Shown: piece after piece, positions 54,570 through 63,488 of the stretch
How the letters are laid out: each line of letters starts with the position of its first letter
Position numbering within the stretch: the stretch's first letter is position 1
Source: Terriglobia bacterium
GTDB taxonomy: Bacteria; Acidobacteriota; Terriglobia; Acidiferrales; UBA7541
Assembly (NCBI GenBank): GCA_020073585.1
Contig: JAIQEV010000014.1
Coordinates: forward strand, 22,914-86,913
Direction: 5' to 3'
DNA: 64,000 nt
Program-made: the position numbers and the translations under genes
The notes under the pieces: generated by a model
What the model saw: the letters and a program-made list of their open reading frames with translations, nothing else
What the model was told of the DNA's origin: nothing
The model's database searches: none

Positions 54570-55256
54570 TTAGGAGGAAAATCCGCAGTTGCGCACTGTC
54601 GCCACGATTTCCGAGCGGCTGCGCGCGTGAACCTGCCGCAAGATCCGGTGAACGTGGTTTTTGACGGTCTGTTCGGAAAGATGCAGATGGTCGGCAATTT
54701 CTTTGTTTGTAAGGCCTTGCGCCACGAGAGAGACCAACTGCTGCTGCCTGGGGGTCAAACCCAGTTCCGCCTGCACGGCGGGGACGGTCCCTTCCCGGGC
54801 TTGCTGGGCAATATAGTGGAAGAGCGCTTGGCACAGCCGGGGCGGACAAACCGCTTCTCCCTGTGTCACGGCGCGCACCGCGGCGACGACTTCCATGGCC
54901 GAGGCGTCTTTGAGGAGGTACCCGGCTACGCCGGAGCGCACTGCCCTCACAAAGGTCTCCTCTTCCTCTTCCATGCCAATCAAAAGCACCCTTAGGTCCG
55001 GGAGCGCGCGCAGAAGCTCGTGGATCAGATCCGTGCCCGCATGAACCCTCGTGACACCATCCAGCAGCAGAATGTCGCACTGCGACGCCAGCACCTGCTC
55101 GATCACGGCGTCGCTATACGCGCCTTCCCCAACTACGCGGAACTCCGTCTTCTTCTGCAGCAGACGGGATAGAGTTTCTCGGAGCAGGCGATTTTCCGCT
55201 AGCAAATAGACGCCGGCCTTCCAGGTCGCATTACCCGGACCGTTCGGCCTCCCCAT
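54570..55256 (-). CDS. NarL/LuxR-family response regulator
   Basis: A 228-residue two-domain regulator. The receiver part contains 'GVYLLAENRLLRETLSRLL' and the phospho-site region 'SQCDILLLDGVTRVHAG' with Asp present, then 'VAGYLLKDASAMEVVAAV', which carries the conserved Lys of CheY-type domains. After a linker, the LuxR helix-turn-helix reads 'LGLTPRQQQLVSLVAQGLTNKEIADHLHLSEQTVKNHVHRIL'. The acidic pair near strand 1 reads 'AEN' rather than 'DD', so phosphorylation chemistry may differ. No histidine kinase is adjacent. It precedes the receiver-like gene and the whole polysaccharide operon on the same strand and is the probable transcriptional regulator of it. Confidence 0.9.
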   Translation of the reverse strand: MGRPNGPGNATWKAGVYLLAENRLLRETLSRLLQKKTEFRVVGEGAYSDAVIEQVLASQCDILLLDGVTRVHAGTDLIHELLRALPDLRVLLIGMEEEEETFVRAVRSGVAGYLLKDASAMEVVAAVRAVTQGEAVCPPRLCQALFHYIAQQAREGTVPAVQAELGLTPRQQQLVSLVAQGLTNKEIADHLHLSEQTVKNHVHRILRQVHARSRSEIVATVRNCGFSS

Positions 55257-55776
55257 TTGAATCTCCTTCTTTCCAATTGCAAATTCCGTCGCGGCCGGGG
55301 CGCCATGGCCTGGCTCCCGCTACTCTCAGTTAGGAAACCATCGGATACACCGGGGCAGGAGGACTACGCGTTCTAGCAAGTTGCGGAAAAAAACTTCGAA
55401 TGAAACTGCGGCGACATCTCCTTCAGCGCTGTGTCTACCATCCCCCGCAGCCGCCGTAACGAATAATCGGATGGCCTTCGCTTCTCCGGAGAAAGGTAGC
55501 TGTACATGCTCTCTTGCTGTTCGTCGTGTCCTCGTATGCCTGCTTAGACGAACCTACCTCGTGCTCCGTTGCACTTCGGGGCGCTTTTTTCGCAGCCTGC
55601 TTGTGGGTGACGATAAACCGTTCACTTCGCTTGGTACTGCCATAGCACGACCCAGCAGGAATGGGCCTCCGCCCACACCAATCCCCGTCATTGGCGCATG
55701 CACAAATAGACGCATATTATACTCCACTTTTCTATTCACTGTACTCCCTTCGCTATAGCTAGCTCTGCAGGATTAG
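55257..55776. other. Gene-poor 520-bp region left of the recombinase remnant
   Basis: No credible protein gene; the track ORFs 55381..55758 and 55554..55739 have no recognisable features. The region is lower in G/C than its surroundings and contains a good plus-strand terminator at 55563-55590 without a gene before it. It may be the remains of a mobile element whose integrase fragment follows, or may encode a small RNA. Its left part must also contain the LuxR-type gene's promoter on the minus strand. Confidence 0.4.
55563..55590 (+). terminator. Orphan Rho-independent terminator
   Basis: GCTCCG (55563-55568) pairs with CGGGGC (55577-55582, one G-U pair) around TTGCACTT and is followed by GCTTTTTT. 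It is on the plus strand with no plus-strand gene upstream for many kilobases, so it implies a short untranslated transcript or a relic. Confidence 0.55.
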
Positions 55777-56088
55777 TGGAGCCTGGCGTACATCTGTCTT
55801 CCAGTGGTGGATCCCAAAATGCAGCACCCTCCGACCCTGACCGGCGAGGAGATCACGCAGATCCTCGTCCTGGCCACGGGCCGCTACCGCGTGCTCTACG
55901 CACTCCTGGCAGGCACCGAAATGCGCATCTCGGAAGCCCTGGGGCTCGAAGTCGGAAAACAGTTGATCGAAGACGGACCATTCCGGCAGCAATCGGCGGA
56001 AAGAGCCGGCCTGAGCTTCACTTTGCCTGCGCAACAGCCTGCTGTTAGGCAACTGGGGCAACCGGAAGGAACCACAAAAGCGGCGTAA
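55777..56088 (+). pseudogene. Tyrosine recombinase (phage-type integrase) remnant next to tRNA-Pro
   Basis: The frame opens after a stop at 55774 and reads '...PPTLTGEEITQILVLATGRYRVLYALLAGTEMRISEALGLEVGKQL' before drifting into unrelated text and stopping at 56088. The stretch around 'YALLAGTEMRISEALGLEV' is box I of tyrosine recombinases, including the first catalytic Arg. The N-terminal core-binding domain and the C-terminal box II with HxxR and Tyr are absent, so only about 50 of some 300-400 residues remain. It ends 13 bases from the 3' end of tRNA-Pro, the usual attachment site position for such elements, so it is likely what is left of an integrated island. Confidence 0.72.
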
Positions 56089-56101
56089 CTCGTTGAAAAA
56101 A

Positions 56102-56178
56102 TGGTCGGGGCGATTGGATTTGAACCAACGGCCTCCTGGTCCCGAACCAGGCGCGCTACCAGGCTGCGCTACGCCCCG
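56102..56178 (-). tRNA. tRNA-Pro (CGG)
   Basis: The minus strand folds as a full cloverleaf: acceptor CGGGGCG/CGCCCCG, D-arm GCGCAGCCTGGTAGCGC, anticodon stem CCTGG/CCAGG with loop TTCGGGA (anticodon CGG), and T-arm TTGG-TTCAAAT-CCAA. The discriminator is A and CCA is encoded (56102-56104). The 3' end faces the integrase remnant. Confidence 0.95.
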
Positions 56179-56300
56179 ACAGTTCGGCCCAGACCGTTTC
56201 CACTGGCCTGTGCCGACACTAAAGATTAACATAGCTTGAGGGCGGCGGCTAGACGCGCCCGGCAATATCCCGCGCGGCTCCTCCCGTTCCACGCACGGCC

Positions 56301-57773
56301 ATGCCCATTCCCCGCAGCGCGCTGCAAAAGCTCGACGACCTGCGCTGGCTCGTTCCGCGCAGCACCCGCGAAGGCATGCGCACCGACGCCGTCATCTACG
56401 CCGACGAAAAGCTCCTCGCGCAGATCCTCGGCGACCTCTCCATCGACCAGGCCATCAACGTGGCCTTCCTCCCCGGCATCGTCGGCCGCTCCCTGGCCAT
56501 GCCCGACATGCATCAGGGCTACGGCTTCCCCATCGGCGGTGTGGCCGCCACGCGCCTCAGCGACGGCGTGGTCTCTCCCGGCGGCGTGGGCTTCGACATC
56601 AACTGCGGCGTGCGCCTGCTCGCCAGCAATCTCGAGCGCGATGCTCTCCTGGCCCGCGACGACTACGAAAAAAATGTTCCCAAGCTGCGCACCCTCGTCA
56701 ACCAACTCTTCCGCGACATCCCCTCCGGCACCGGCGCCGAAGGCCCCATCCCCGTCACGTTCCCCGAACTCGACGACGTCCTCGCGCGCGGCGCCGCCTG
56801 GGCCGTCGACCACGGCTACGGCGAAGCCTCCGACACCGAATACTGCGAGGAGCACGGCGCCCTGCCCAGCGCCGACCCCTCCCAGGTCTCCCACCGCGCC
56901 AAGCAGCGCGGCCGCACGCAACTCGGCACCCTCGGCAGCGGCAACCACTTCCTCGAAGTGCAGTACGTCGAAAAAATCTTCGAGCCCGCCACCGCCAATG
57001 TCTTCGGCCTGCACGAAGGCCAGGTCGTCGTGCTCATTCACTGCGGTTCGCGCGGCCTCGGCCACCAAGTCTGCACCGACTTCCTCAAAACCATGAACGA
57101 GGCCATGCGCAAATACAACATCACCCTGCCCGACCGCCAGCTCGCCTGCGTCCCCTCGCAATCCCCCGAGGGACAGGCCTACCTCGGGGCCATGGCCGCC
57201 GCCGCCAATTTCGCCTGGGCCAACCGCCAGGTCATCACCCACTTCACCCGCCGCGCCTTCCAGCGCATTCTCGGCGACGCGGTGCGCCTGCGCCTCGTCT
57301 ACGACGTGGCCCACAACATGGCCAAAACCGAACACCATCGCGTGAACCACGACGAAGCCGACATCCTGGTGCACCGCAAAGGCGCCACGCGCTGCTTCGC
57401 GGCCGGTTCGCCCTTCATCCCTTCCGCGTACCGCGGCGTGGGCCAGCCCGTGATCATTCCCGGCTCCATGGGCACCGCCAGCTACGTCCTCGTCGGCACC
57501 CAGCGCGCCATGGACGAAACCTTCGGCACCGTCTGCCACGGCGCGGGACGCGCCATGTCCCGCACCGCCGCCAAGCGCGGCCGCAACGTCCGCGACGAAA
57601 CCCAGAAGCTCGAAGCCCAGGGCGTCCTGCTGCGCTCCGAAACCCGCGACGGCATCCTCGAAGAAGTTCCCGAAGCCTACAAGGACATCGACGCCGTCAT
57701 CGACGTCGTCCACCGCGCCGGCCTCGCCCGCCGCGTCGCCCGCCTCAAACCCATGGGCGTCATCAAGGGCTAG
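56301..57773 (+). CDS. rtcB: RtcB RNA ligase
   Basis: A 490-residue RtcB, which joins RNA 2',3'-cyclic phosphate or 3'-phosphate ends to 5'-OH ends using GTP and Mn2+. 'MPDMHQGYGFPIGGVAAT' and 'PGGVGFDINCGVRLL' give the conserved Asp/Cys metal ligands, 'LGTLGSGNHFLEVQ' and 'LIHCGSRGLGHQV' supply further His ligands, 'RLVYDVAHNMAKTE' follows, and 'GTVCHGAGRAMSRTAAKR' includes the guanylylation region. Length and text are typical of long bacterial RtcB. No archease or RtcA gene adjoins it. The start has no clear ribosome-binding site; 56301 is the first ATG giving the conserved N-terminus. Confidence 0.95.
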   Translation: MPIPRSALQKLDDLRWLVPRSTREGMRTDAVIYADEKLLAQILGDLSIDQAINVAFLPGIVGRSLAMPDMHQGYGFPIGGVAATRLSDGVVSPGGVGFDINCGVRLLASNLERDALLARDDYEKNVPKLRTLVNQLFRDIPSGTGAEGPIPVTFPELDDVLARGAAWAVDHGYGEASDTEYCEEHGALPSADPSQVSHRAKQRGRTQLGTLGSGNHFLEVQYVEKIFEPATANVFGLHEGQVVVLIHCGSRGLGHQVCTDFLKTMNEAMRKYNITLPDRQLACVPSQSPEGQAYLGAMAAAANFAWANRQVITHFTRRAFQRILGDAVRLRLVYDVAHNMAKTEHHRVNHDEADILVHRKGATRCFAAGSPFIPSAYRGVGQPVIIPGSMGTASYVLVGTQRAMDETFGTVCHGAGRAMSRTAAKRGRNVRDETQKLEAQGVLLRSETRDGILEEVPEAYKDIDAVIDVVHRAGLARRVARLKPMGVIKG

Positions 57774-57869
57774 CTCCTCGCAGCAATCCGCATTGCGCGT
57801 TGCAGCCTTGCCCCGTAGGGCCGCAGCTCGCCGCGCCCGCCGACCGGCCCCATCCCCCGAAACGCTCCA

Positions 57870-57908
57870 CAAAAACAAAACCGCCGGAAAGCTTACGCTT
57901 CCCGGCGG
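57870..57908 (-). terminator. Rho-independent terminator of the second TonB receptor gene
   Basis: On the minus strand CCGCCGGGAAGC-GTAA-GCTTTCCGGCGG forms a 12-bp stem with one mismatch, followed by TTTTGTTTTT. It starts 26 bases after the receptor stop codon and lies in the gap to the convergent rtcB gene. Confidence 0.85.
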
Positions 57909-57933
57909 CGAATGGCCTGAACGTTGCTCTGCG

Positions 57934-60900
57934 CTAGAACTCGTACCGCAGCGCGAACTGCATCACCCGCGGGTTCGTGAGCAAGCCAGAGTACTGCCCA
58001 AATGAGCCAACCTGATCGATTCCCGTGGTGACGGTCTGAACATCGAAGCGCTGCAGGTTTGGAACGTTGAAGACCTCCCAGCGGAACTGCAAGCTGTGAG
58101 ACTCCTTCCAAGGCATCTTCCAGCGCTTGGTAAGGCTCATATCCAGTCCCGCAAAGCCGTCGCCCCGAATAAAGTTTCGGATACCGCTTTCCCCCGGGTA
58201 GGCGTGGCGGAATGCGCCTATCCCTGTCGGTCCCTGGGGATTCGGGAACAGATTCACGGAACCATCCGGGTTCTTGGTCGTCCCAGTGACCACTGCGCCG
58301 ATTTTGCTGGCATTCCCGCCAAAGTCCCAGTTGGTTGGCCAAGTGGCGCCGTTGCTGATGCTTACCGGAAAGCCGCTGGTCCAGCGGGCTAGGCCAGAAA
58401 GCTGCCAACCGCCGATCACTGCGTCCATTAACCCGCTGACGTTTTTGCCGAGCACCTTCCCCTTGCCAAACGGCAGCTCTACGATCCAATTGGCGTTGAT
58501 CTGGTGCGGCGTATCGAAGTCCGAAACCGCGCGAAGCTGCTTGGGTTGCCAGGCATTAAAAATCATGCCGAGACTGCCCGCGCCGAGGGAGTCAACGCGT
58601 TCGGCATCCGATTCGAGGTCGAGAGACTTCGAAAACGTGTAATTTAGGTCAAATTGCACGCCATGGGACATCCGCTTGCGCAGGCTGACCTGAAGCGCAT
58701 GGTAGCTTGCAGTACCGATCGACCGCCAGGCATAGACGGAAGCGTATTGCGAGTTCACATAACAGTTAGGAAGGCCGTGGGGGTTGGGAACAGCGCCGCC
58801 CGTAGCACCGCAATTGCCGTAAACGGAGGCACCTCCATTCGAAGGATCGGTCAAACCCCACCCCTGGTCCAGCCCCTGTATGGCTGTCGTCTCGTTCCCG
58901 GCGAAGCAGCTGAACAGCGCGTAATTCGCTTGCAGCGCGTCCGTTGTGGTGGTTAGACCGCAGACATCGGCATACGCCCCTGCGGGCTGCGTCATGTCGT
59001 ACCAATATTGGGCCGTAGGCCCGACCATCTGCGGCGTAATGGCCCCCGGAGCTGGGGCGTTCGGCTGGCTGTAGATTTTTGCCAGGGCCTGCGCCGCCGT
59101 GTAGTAGTCAATGTGCGTCTTCGGGTCCACCAGATCGGCCGGTTGTGCCAGGTCCTCTTGCACCAGCAGTCGGTGGGAGAGACGCCCCACGTAGGAGACT
59201 TCGAGAAAGAAATCTCTCGGCAATTCACGTCCGACCGATAGGTCGAGCGTGTAGGAATAAGGGGTCTTGATCGAACTGTCCAGCCCCCAAGTCGCGGCGT
59301 ACGCTCCATTCTGGTTCCCCCAGGGAAACGTCTGCGGGAAACCCCCTGCAGGCGGATTCGCCGGAAATAGCTGGATCGTGCCCGTTGTGTCCGTTAGGGG
59401 AATGGTGTTCAGGCCGACACCGTTCTGGCCCACTCGCGGAGAGTTCGCGAAGTTAATCAGGCCATTGCCGCTGGTCAGCGTCGACGACATTCCGAAGGAA
59501 CCCCTGCGGTCAAAGGTACTGAGCAAACCCTGGCCGATGCGGTCATACACGATTCCGAACCCTGCCCGAATGCTGCTCTTCCCAGGACCTCCGAGGAGGC
59601 TTTTCAAGAAACCCTCGCTCGCACTGGGAGACCAGGCCACGCCGATCCTGGGCCCAAAGTCCTTTTTATCCCAGTTATAGAATCCGGGCTTCCCGTTCGC
59701 CGGCCCGGCCAGATCGAACGCGACCAGGGGATCCGCAAACGAGCCTATGCCTTGCACCATGTTGCGGGCCCGCTGCATGAACCAATCCCCGAGACTAAAG
59801 GTCGGCGTCACTTCCAGACCATTGGTTTCCCAAGGCGGCGAAAAAAGCGAATAGCGCAAGCCGTAAATGACCGTGAGGTTTGGCTTCACCTTCCAGGAAT
59901 CCTGCACATAAAACTCATAGGAGTTCACCGCAAAGTGTCGCGTCAAAGGAGTGCCCTGAGGAAGCACGCTGCCGTCTTTCTTGTAATTAAATGTGGCGTC
60001 CACCTCGGTTATGGCTCCCATTAGCGCAATCAGCGGGTAGTCATAATTGTTGGCAAAACCCGAATCCACCGCCGGAAGACCGGATATCGCTGGATCCATG
60101 TAGCTGCCCTTATTCGCGATTCCAGCGGCGGACAACCAGGAAGCATTCGTTGAGGCGGAACTGAACGAACTCAGTGTGCTCAACTTCGGGTTGCGGATGA
60201 AGGCGATGTTTGTGCCGAATTGTATCGTATGCTTCCTCTTCGACCAGGATACGTCATCCACCAGATTGTGGACGGGAACCTGAAAGGCATTCGTCCGGGT
60301 GACCGCGCGGCTGGAGTTGTTCGACGTGCTGTTGTCGTTCAAACCGCGGAAATAGATAACCGGCTGACTCGAGTTCCCAATCTGGCCATAACTCTGGCGC
60401 GTGAATCCCCAGCGGAAATTGTTCAGAAGCGTGGGCCGCAGCGTACCCGTGTAACCCACAGTGAATCCCTTGCTGTAGTCGGCCTGGTTCAGCTCGGGAC
60501 CTTGACCCGGCAGGTAGGGCACGTCGCCGTGGGTGTCATTGCGCAGGGCGCCGCGCCAGAACACGGTGTGGCTGCCGCTGCTCGTGATCTTGTAGTCGGC
60601 GCGCGCAATATACCAGTTGTTGTTGGTCGGTACTGGCCCCGGGAAGCGGAACCCCACGTAGTTGACTCTATCCCCGGCCGTTAAATCATTGGGCGCGGGA
60701 AAGTCGTTCTGGAAATGCTGCATCATCAGTTGGCTGGGGCCCAGCCCCTGGGGGTCCATGGCCGCCATTTGTGTCGGACTGAGTGCGTAGTATCCCACCG
60801 GCACGGTGTAGGTCCCGTGGGCGCCGGTTATGCTGCCCGGACTGTTCGGGTTGCACAGCGTACTGTAATTGGGATCAGTCTGGTTGCACGCGTACATGAT

Positions 60901-61920
60901 GATCCCGTCGCGCATGGCCAGGCTGGGCACGATGCGCAGTACGCTGTTCTCTTCGCGCTGCCGGGCAGCTTCAAAATTGGCAAAGAAGAAAAGGCGGTTC
61001 TTCCACGCCGGCCCGCCCACGGAGCCCCCGAAGTTATTCCGGAGCAGCTTGGGAGGCACATTGGGATTCCCCTGGGACAATTCCGCCTGCTTGACGAAGT
61101 AATCGTTGGCGCTGGTGACGGTGTTGCGGTGGTACTCGTAGAGGGACCCGTGGAAATCGTTCGTGCCGCTCTTGGTGACGAGAGAAATTTGCGCACCCGA
61201 AGAACGCCCTTGATCCGCGTTGTAATTCGTGGTCGTGACGCGGAACTCCTGCACCGAATCCAGGGTCACAGGCAATACCGAAGTGAACGCGTATCCGTTG
61301 GTCTGGTCGTTGACGTCCACGCCATCCAGGGTGACGTTGCTCTGGTCGCTGTGGGCTCCATTCACGGCCCCGCTGCGCGTGTCTACGTTGCGGTTCACAT
61401 CCGACCGATTCCCTGTGTACGTAACGCCAGCTTGCAAGGACAGCAGGTCGGGCACGTTGCGCCCTTCCATGGGGAGCTGCTTCACCTGATTTTCATTGAA
61501 GGCGATGCCCAGCGAGGCATCCGTAGTGTTGATGGCCACGGCCTGCGCCAGAACTTCGACCGTCTCCGTAGCCGCCCCGATATTGAGCGTCACGTTTACG
61601 GTTGCGGGCGTGTTGACCAGCAGTTGCAGATTCTTCTGCTCATGCTTGCGGAATCCCTGCATTTCCACGGTCAGCGTGTAGGTCCCGGGAGGCAGCGCGA
61701 CAAATTCGTAGGTTCCCGCTTCGTTGCTCGTGCCCACCCGTTCGAAGGCCTGCGCGGGGTTCGCCAGCGTCACTTTCGCGCCCACCACCACCGCGCCGCT
61801 CTTATCCAGCACCGTCCCGCGCAGCGAAGTCGTGCCCGTCTGCGCCCGCCCGTTGGACGCCGCAAACAAGGACAAAACCAGCGCCGCCACGATCGCACTC
61901 CGGCGAATCATGCTCTTCAT
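57934..61920 (-). CDS. Oar-like TonB-dependent receptor with carboxypeptidase-regulatory-like domain
   Basis: A 1328-residue outer-membrane protein. The ATG at 61920 has GGGAG 7 bases upstream and begins a signal peptide ('IVAALVLSLFAASNGRAQ'); the track start 21 codons earlier does not. Residues 28-115 are a Cna-B/carboxypeptidase regulatory-like domain ('SLRGTVLDKSGAVVVGAKV'). The plug contains 'LPMEGRNVPDLLSLQAGVTY', 'LDGVDVNDQTNGYAFTSV' and 'GAQISLVTKSGTNDFHGSL'. The rest is a long barrel ending 'RVMQFALRYEF' with a C-terminal Phe. It belongs to the same family as the receptor at 14548 but is clearly diverged from it. The substrate is unknown. It has its own promoter and terminator. Confidence 0.9.
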   Translation of the reverse strand: MKSMIRRSAIVAALVLSLFAASNGRAQTGTTSLRGTVLDKSGAVVVGAKVTLANPAQAFERVGTSNEAGTYEFVALPPGTYTLTVEMQGFRKHEQKNLQLLVNTPATVNVTLNIGAATETVEVLAQAVAINTTDASLGIAFNENQVKQLPMEGRNVPDLLSLQAGVTYTGNRSDVNRNVDTRSGAVNGAHSDQSNVTLDGVDVNDQTNGYAFTSVLPVTLDSVQEFRVTTTNYNADQGRSSGAQISLVTKSGTNDFHGSLYEYHRNTVTSANDYFVKQAELSQGNPNVPPKLLRNNFGGSVGGPAWKNRLFFFANFEAARQREENSVLRIVPSLAMRDGIIMYACNQTDPNYSTLCNPNSPGSITGAHGTYTVPVGYYALSPTQMAAMDPQGLGPSQLMMQHFQNDFPAPNDLTAGDRVNYVGFRFPGPVPTNNNWYIARADYKITSSGSHTVFWRGALRNDTHGDVPYLPGQGPELNQADYSKGFTVGYTGTLRPTLLNNFRWGFTRQSYGQIGNSSQPVIYFRGLNDNSTSNNSSRAVTRTNAFQVPVHNLVDDVSWSKRKHTIQFGTNIAFIRNPKLSTLSSFSSASTNASWLSAAGIANKGSYMDPAISGLPAVDSGFANNYDYPLIALMGAITEVDATFNYKKDGSVLPQGTPLTRHFAVNSYEFYVQDSWKVKPNLTVIYGLRYSLFSPPWETNGLEVTPTFSLGDWFMQRARNMVQGIGSFADPLVAFDLAGPANGKPGFYNWDKKDFGPRIGVAWSPSASEGFLKSLLGGPGKSSIRAGFGIVYDRIGQGLLSTFDRRGSFGMSSTLTSGNGLINFANSPRVGQNGVGLNTIPLTDTTGTIQLFPANPPAGGFPQTFPWGNQNGAYAATWGLDSSIKTPYSYTLDLSVGRELPRDFFLEVSYVGRLSHRLLVQEDLAQPADLVDPKTHIDYYTAAQALAKIYSQPNAPAPGAITPQMVGPTAQYWYDMTQPAGAYADVCGLTTTTDALQANYALFSCFAGNETTAIQGLDQGWGLTDPSNGGASVYGNCGATGGAVPNPHGLPNCYVNSQYASVYAWRSIGTASYHALQVSLRKRMSHGVQFDLNYTFSKSLDLESDAERVDSLGAGSLGMIFNAWQPKQLRAVSDFDTPHQINANWIVELPFGKGKVLGKNVSGLMDAVIGGWQLSGLARWTSGFPVSISNGATWPTNWDFGGNASKIGAVVTGTTKNPDGSVNLFPNPQGPTGIGAFRHAYPGESGIRNFIRGDGFAGLDMSLTKRWKMPWKESHSLQFRWEVFNVPNLQRFDVQTVTTGIDQVGSFGQYSGLLTNPRVMQFALRYEF

Positions 61921-62061
61921 GAAAAACTCCCTTTCCGCACCGCACACATGGATCTCACTGCAGGAAGGACGCGGCCCGCGCACTCGGGGAAAAACAGCCG
62001 GTCACGCTTCTCCAGCGCGACGCGGAAACATGCTACGAACACCCCACGGACACCCCGCCCC

Positions 62062-62117
62062 ACCAAACTCCGTTTAAATTTGGTAAGGTTTTAGGCTAGA
62101 TACAGGCGGTCTGTCAA
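62062..62117 (-). promoter_or_regulatory. Promoter and operator-like repeat of the second TonB receptor gene
   Basis: On the minus strand TTGACA (62117-62112), an 18-base spacer and TAAAAC (62093-62088) form a sigma-70-like promoter. Just after the -10, ACCAAA-N11-TTTGGT (62084-62062) is an exact 6-bp inverted repeat covering the expected start point, suitable for a repressor. It is about 140-170 bases upstream of the receptor start codon. Confidence 0.55.
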
Positions 62118-62160
62118 GGAAAGTTCCTTGCATCCCTCGCTGCACTTTTTTGGATAGGTT

Positions 62161-62238
62161 GACCGCTTTGCGGTCACACGACGCTTGACCGCTTTGCGGT
62201 CACACAACGATCGACCGTTTCGCGGTCACAAAAATAAA
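62161..62238. repeat. Three tandem 26-bp units each with a 15-bp palindrome
   Basis: GACCGCTTTGCGGTC at 62161 and 62187 and GACCGTTTCGCGGTC at 62213 recur with exactly 26-bp spacing; each is an inverted repeat of GACCG(C). The palindromes are followed by ACACgACGCTT, ACACaACGATC and ACAAAAATAAA, so the unit decays at the right end. They lie between the serA stop codon (62262) and the promoter of the second TonB receptor gene. They could be an operator array or a set of RNA hairpins at the serA 3' end. Confidence 0.85.
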
Positions 62239-62261
62239 GTTGCGGCCCGCCGCCGCCCGCC

Positions 62262-63488
62262 TCAGCTCTTGCCGAGATGCACCAGCTTCGCTTCGGTCAC
62301 CGCCGGGAGCTTGCGGATCGGCTCCACGGCCGATTCCGGCACGTCGCCGTCCAGCCGCACCAGCGACACCGCTTCCGCTCCGCGCGCCGCTTCCCGCCGC
62401 CCTAGCGCGAACGTGGCGATATTCACGCCCTGCTGCCCCAGCAGCGTGCCCACCTGCCCGATGACCCCGGGCTGGTCGTGGTTGCGCAGATACAGAATCG
62501 TCCCCTCCAGCTGCGATTCCAGCGGAATCCCGTCGATCGCCAGCACCCGCGGCGAGGCGTCGTGCAGCACCGTGCCCTCCGCGCTCAATCCCGGCTGCTT
62601 GCTTCCCGGCTCCGGCAGCGACGCCACTTCCAGCGTGTTCGGAAAACCGTGCTCGCGCCGCCGCGTCTCTTCCTCCACCGTCAGCCCGCGCGCCGCGGCC
62701 ACCGCCGCCGCGTTCACCAGGTTCACTTTCTCGTCCAGCACCGCGTTCAGAATCCCCGCCAGCACCGCGCTCTTCAGCAGGTGCGTTCCCGCCTCCGCCA
62801 GCTCCCCCGAGTAGCGGATGCGGATGCGCGCCGGCCGCACCGCGGCCGCCTGCGACACCAGCGAACCCAGCCGCTCCGCCAGCTCCAGGTACGGCAGCAC
62901 GCGCCGGTACTGCTCCGCCGACAGCGCCGGCAGATTCACCGCGTTGCGGATGATCCCATCCGCGAGGTAATCACGCACCTGCTGCGCGATCTGCGTGCCC
63001 ACCTCTTCCTGCGCTTCCGTCGTCGACCCCGCCACGTGCGGCGTGGCGATCACGTTGGGCAGCGCGGTCAGCGGCGAATTCTTCGGCGGCTCTTCCACGA
63101 ATACGTCCAGCGCCGCCCCCGCCAGCCGCCCGCTCTTCAGCGCCTCGGCCAGCGCGCCTTCGTCCACCAGCTCGCCGCGCGCCGCGTTCACCAGCCGCGC
63201 CCCCTTCTTCATCTGCGCGATGGTCTGCGCGTTGATCAGGTTCTGCGTCGCCGGGCTCAGCGCCGTGTGCAGCGACACGAAGTCGCTCTCCGCCAGCAGC
63301 TTCTCCAAAGGCGCCAGTTCCACCTGCGCCTCGCGCGCCGCCGCTTCGCTGATGTACGGGTCAAACGCCAGCACCCGCATCTCGAACGCCCGCGCCCGCC
63401 GCGCCACTTCCCCGCCGATGCGCCCCAGTCCGATCAGCCCCAGCGTCTTCCCGCGCACCTCGGTGCCCGCCGCCGAGGACTTCTCCCA
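62262..63488 (-). pseudogene. serA: D-3-phosphoglycerate dehydrogenase, 5'-truncated at a sequence junction
   Basis: The C-terminal about 409 residues of SerA, the first enzyme of serine synthesis. Text resembling SerA can be followed up to 'WEKSSAAGTEVRGKTLGLIGLG', which in intact enzymes is near residue 130. The NAD domain 'GLIGLGRIGGEVARRARAF', catalytic Arg ('LVNAARGELVDEGAL') and His ('IATPHVAGSTTEA') are present, followed by the allosteric substrate-binding domain and a C-terminal ACT domain ('HDQPGVIGQVGTLLGQQGVNI'). The N-terminal substrate-binding part is replaced by hydantoinase-B sequence in another frame. The track ATG at 63458 is internal and not a real start. As it stands the gene would not make an active enzyme. 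Confidence 0.88.

Noticed and set aside
55257-55600. c-di-GMP (GEMM) riboswitch or 6S RNA
   Set aside because: A few words looked similar, but the conserved core elements could not be aligned on either strand.
55759-56292. 177-residue minus-strand ORF containing '[24 protein letters not shown]'
   Set aside because: That text is the familiar false translation across a tRNA gene; it covers tRNA-Pro and the integrase remnant in antisense.
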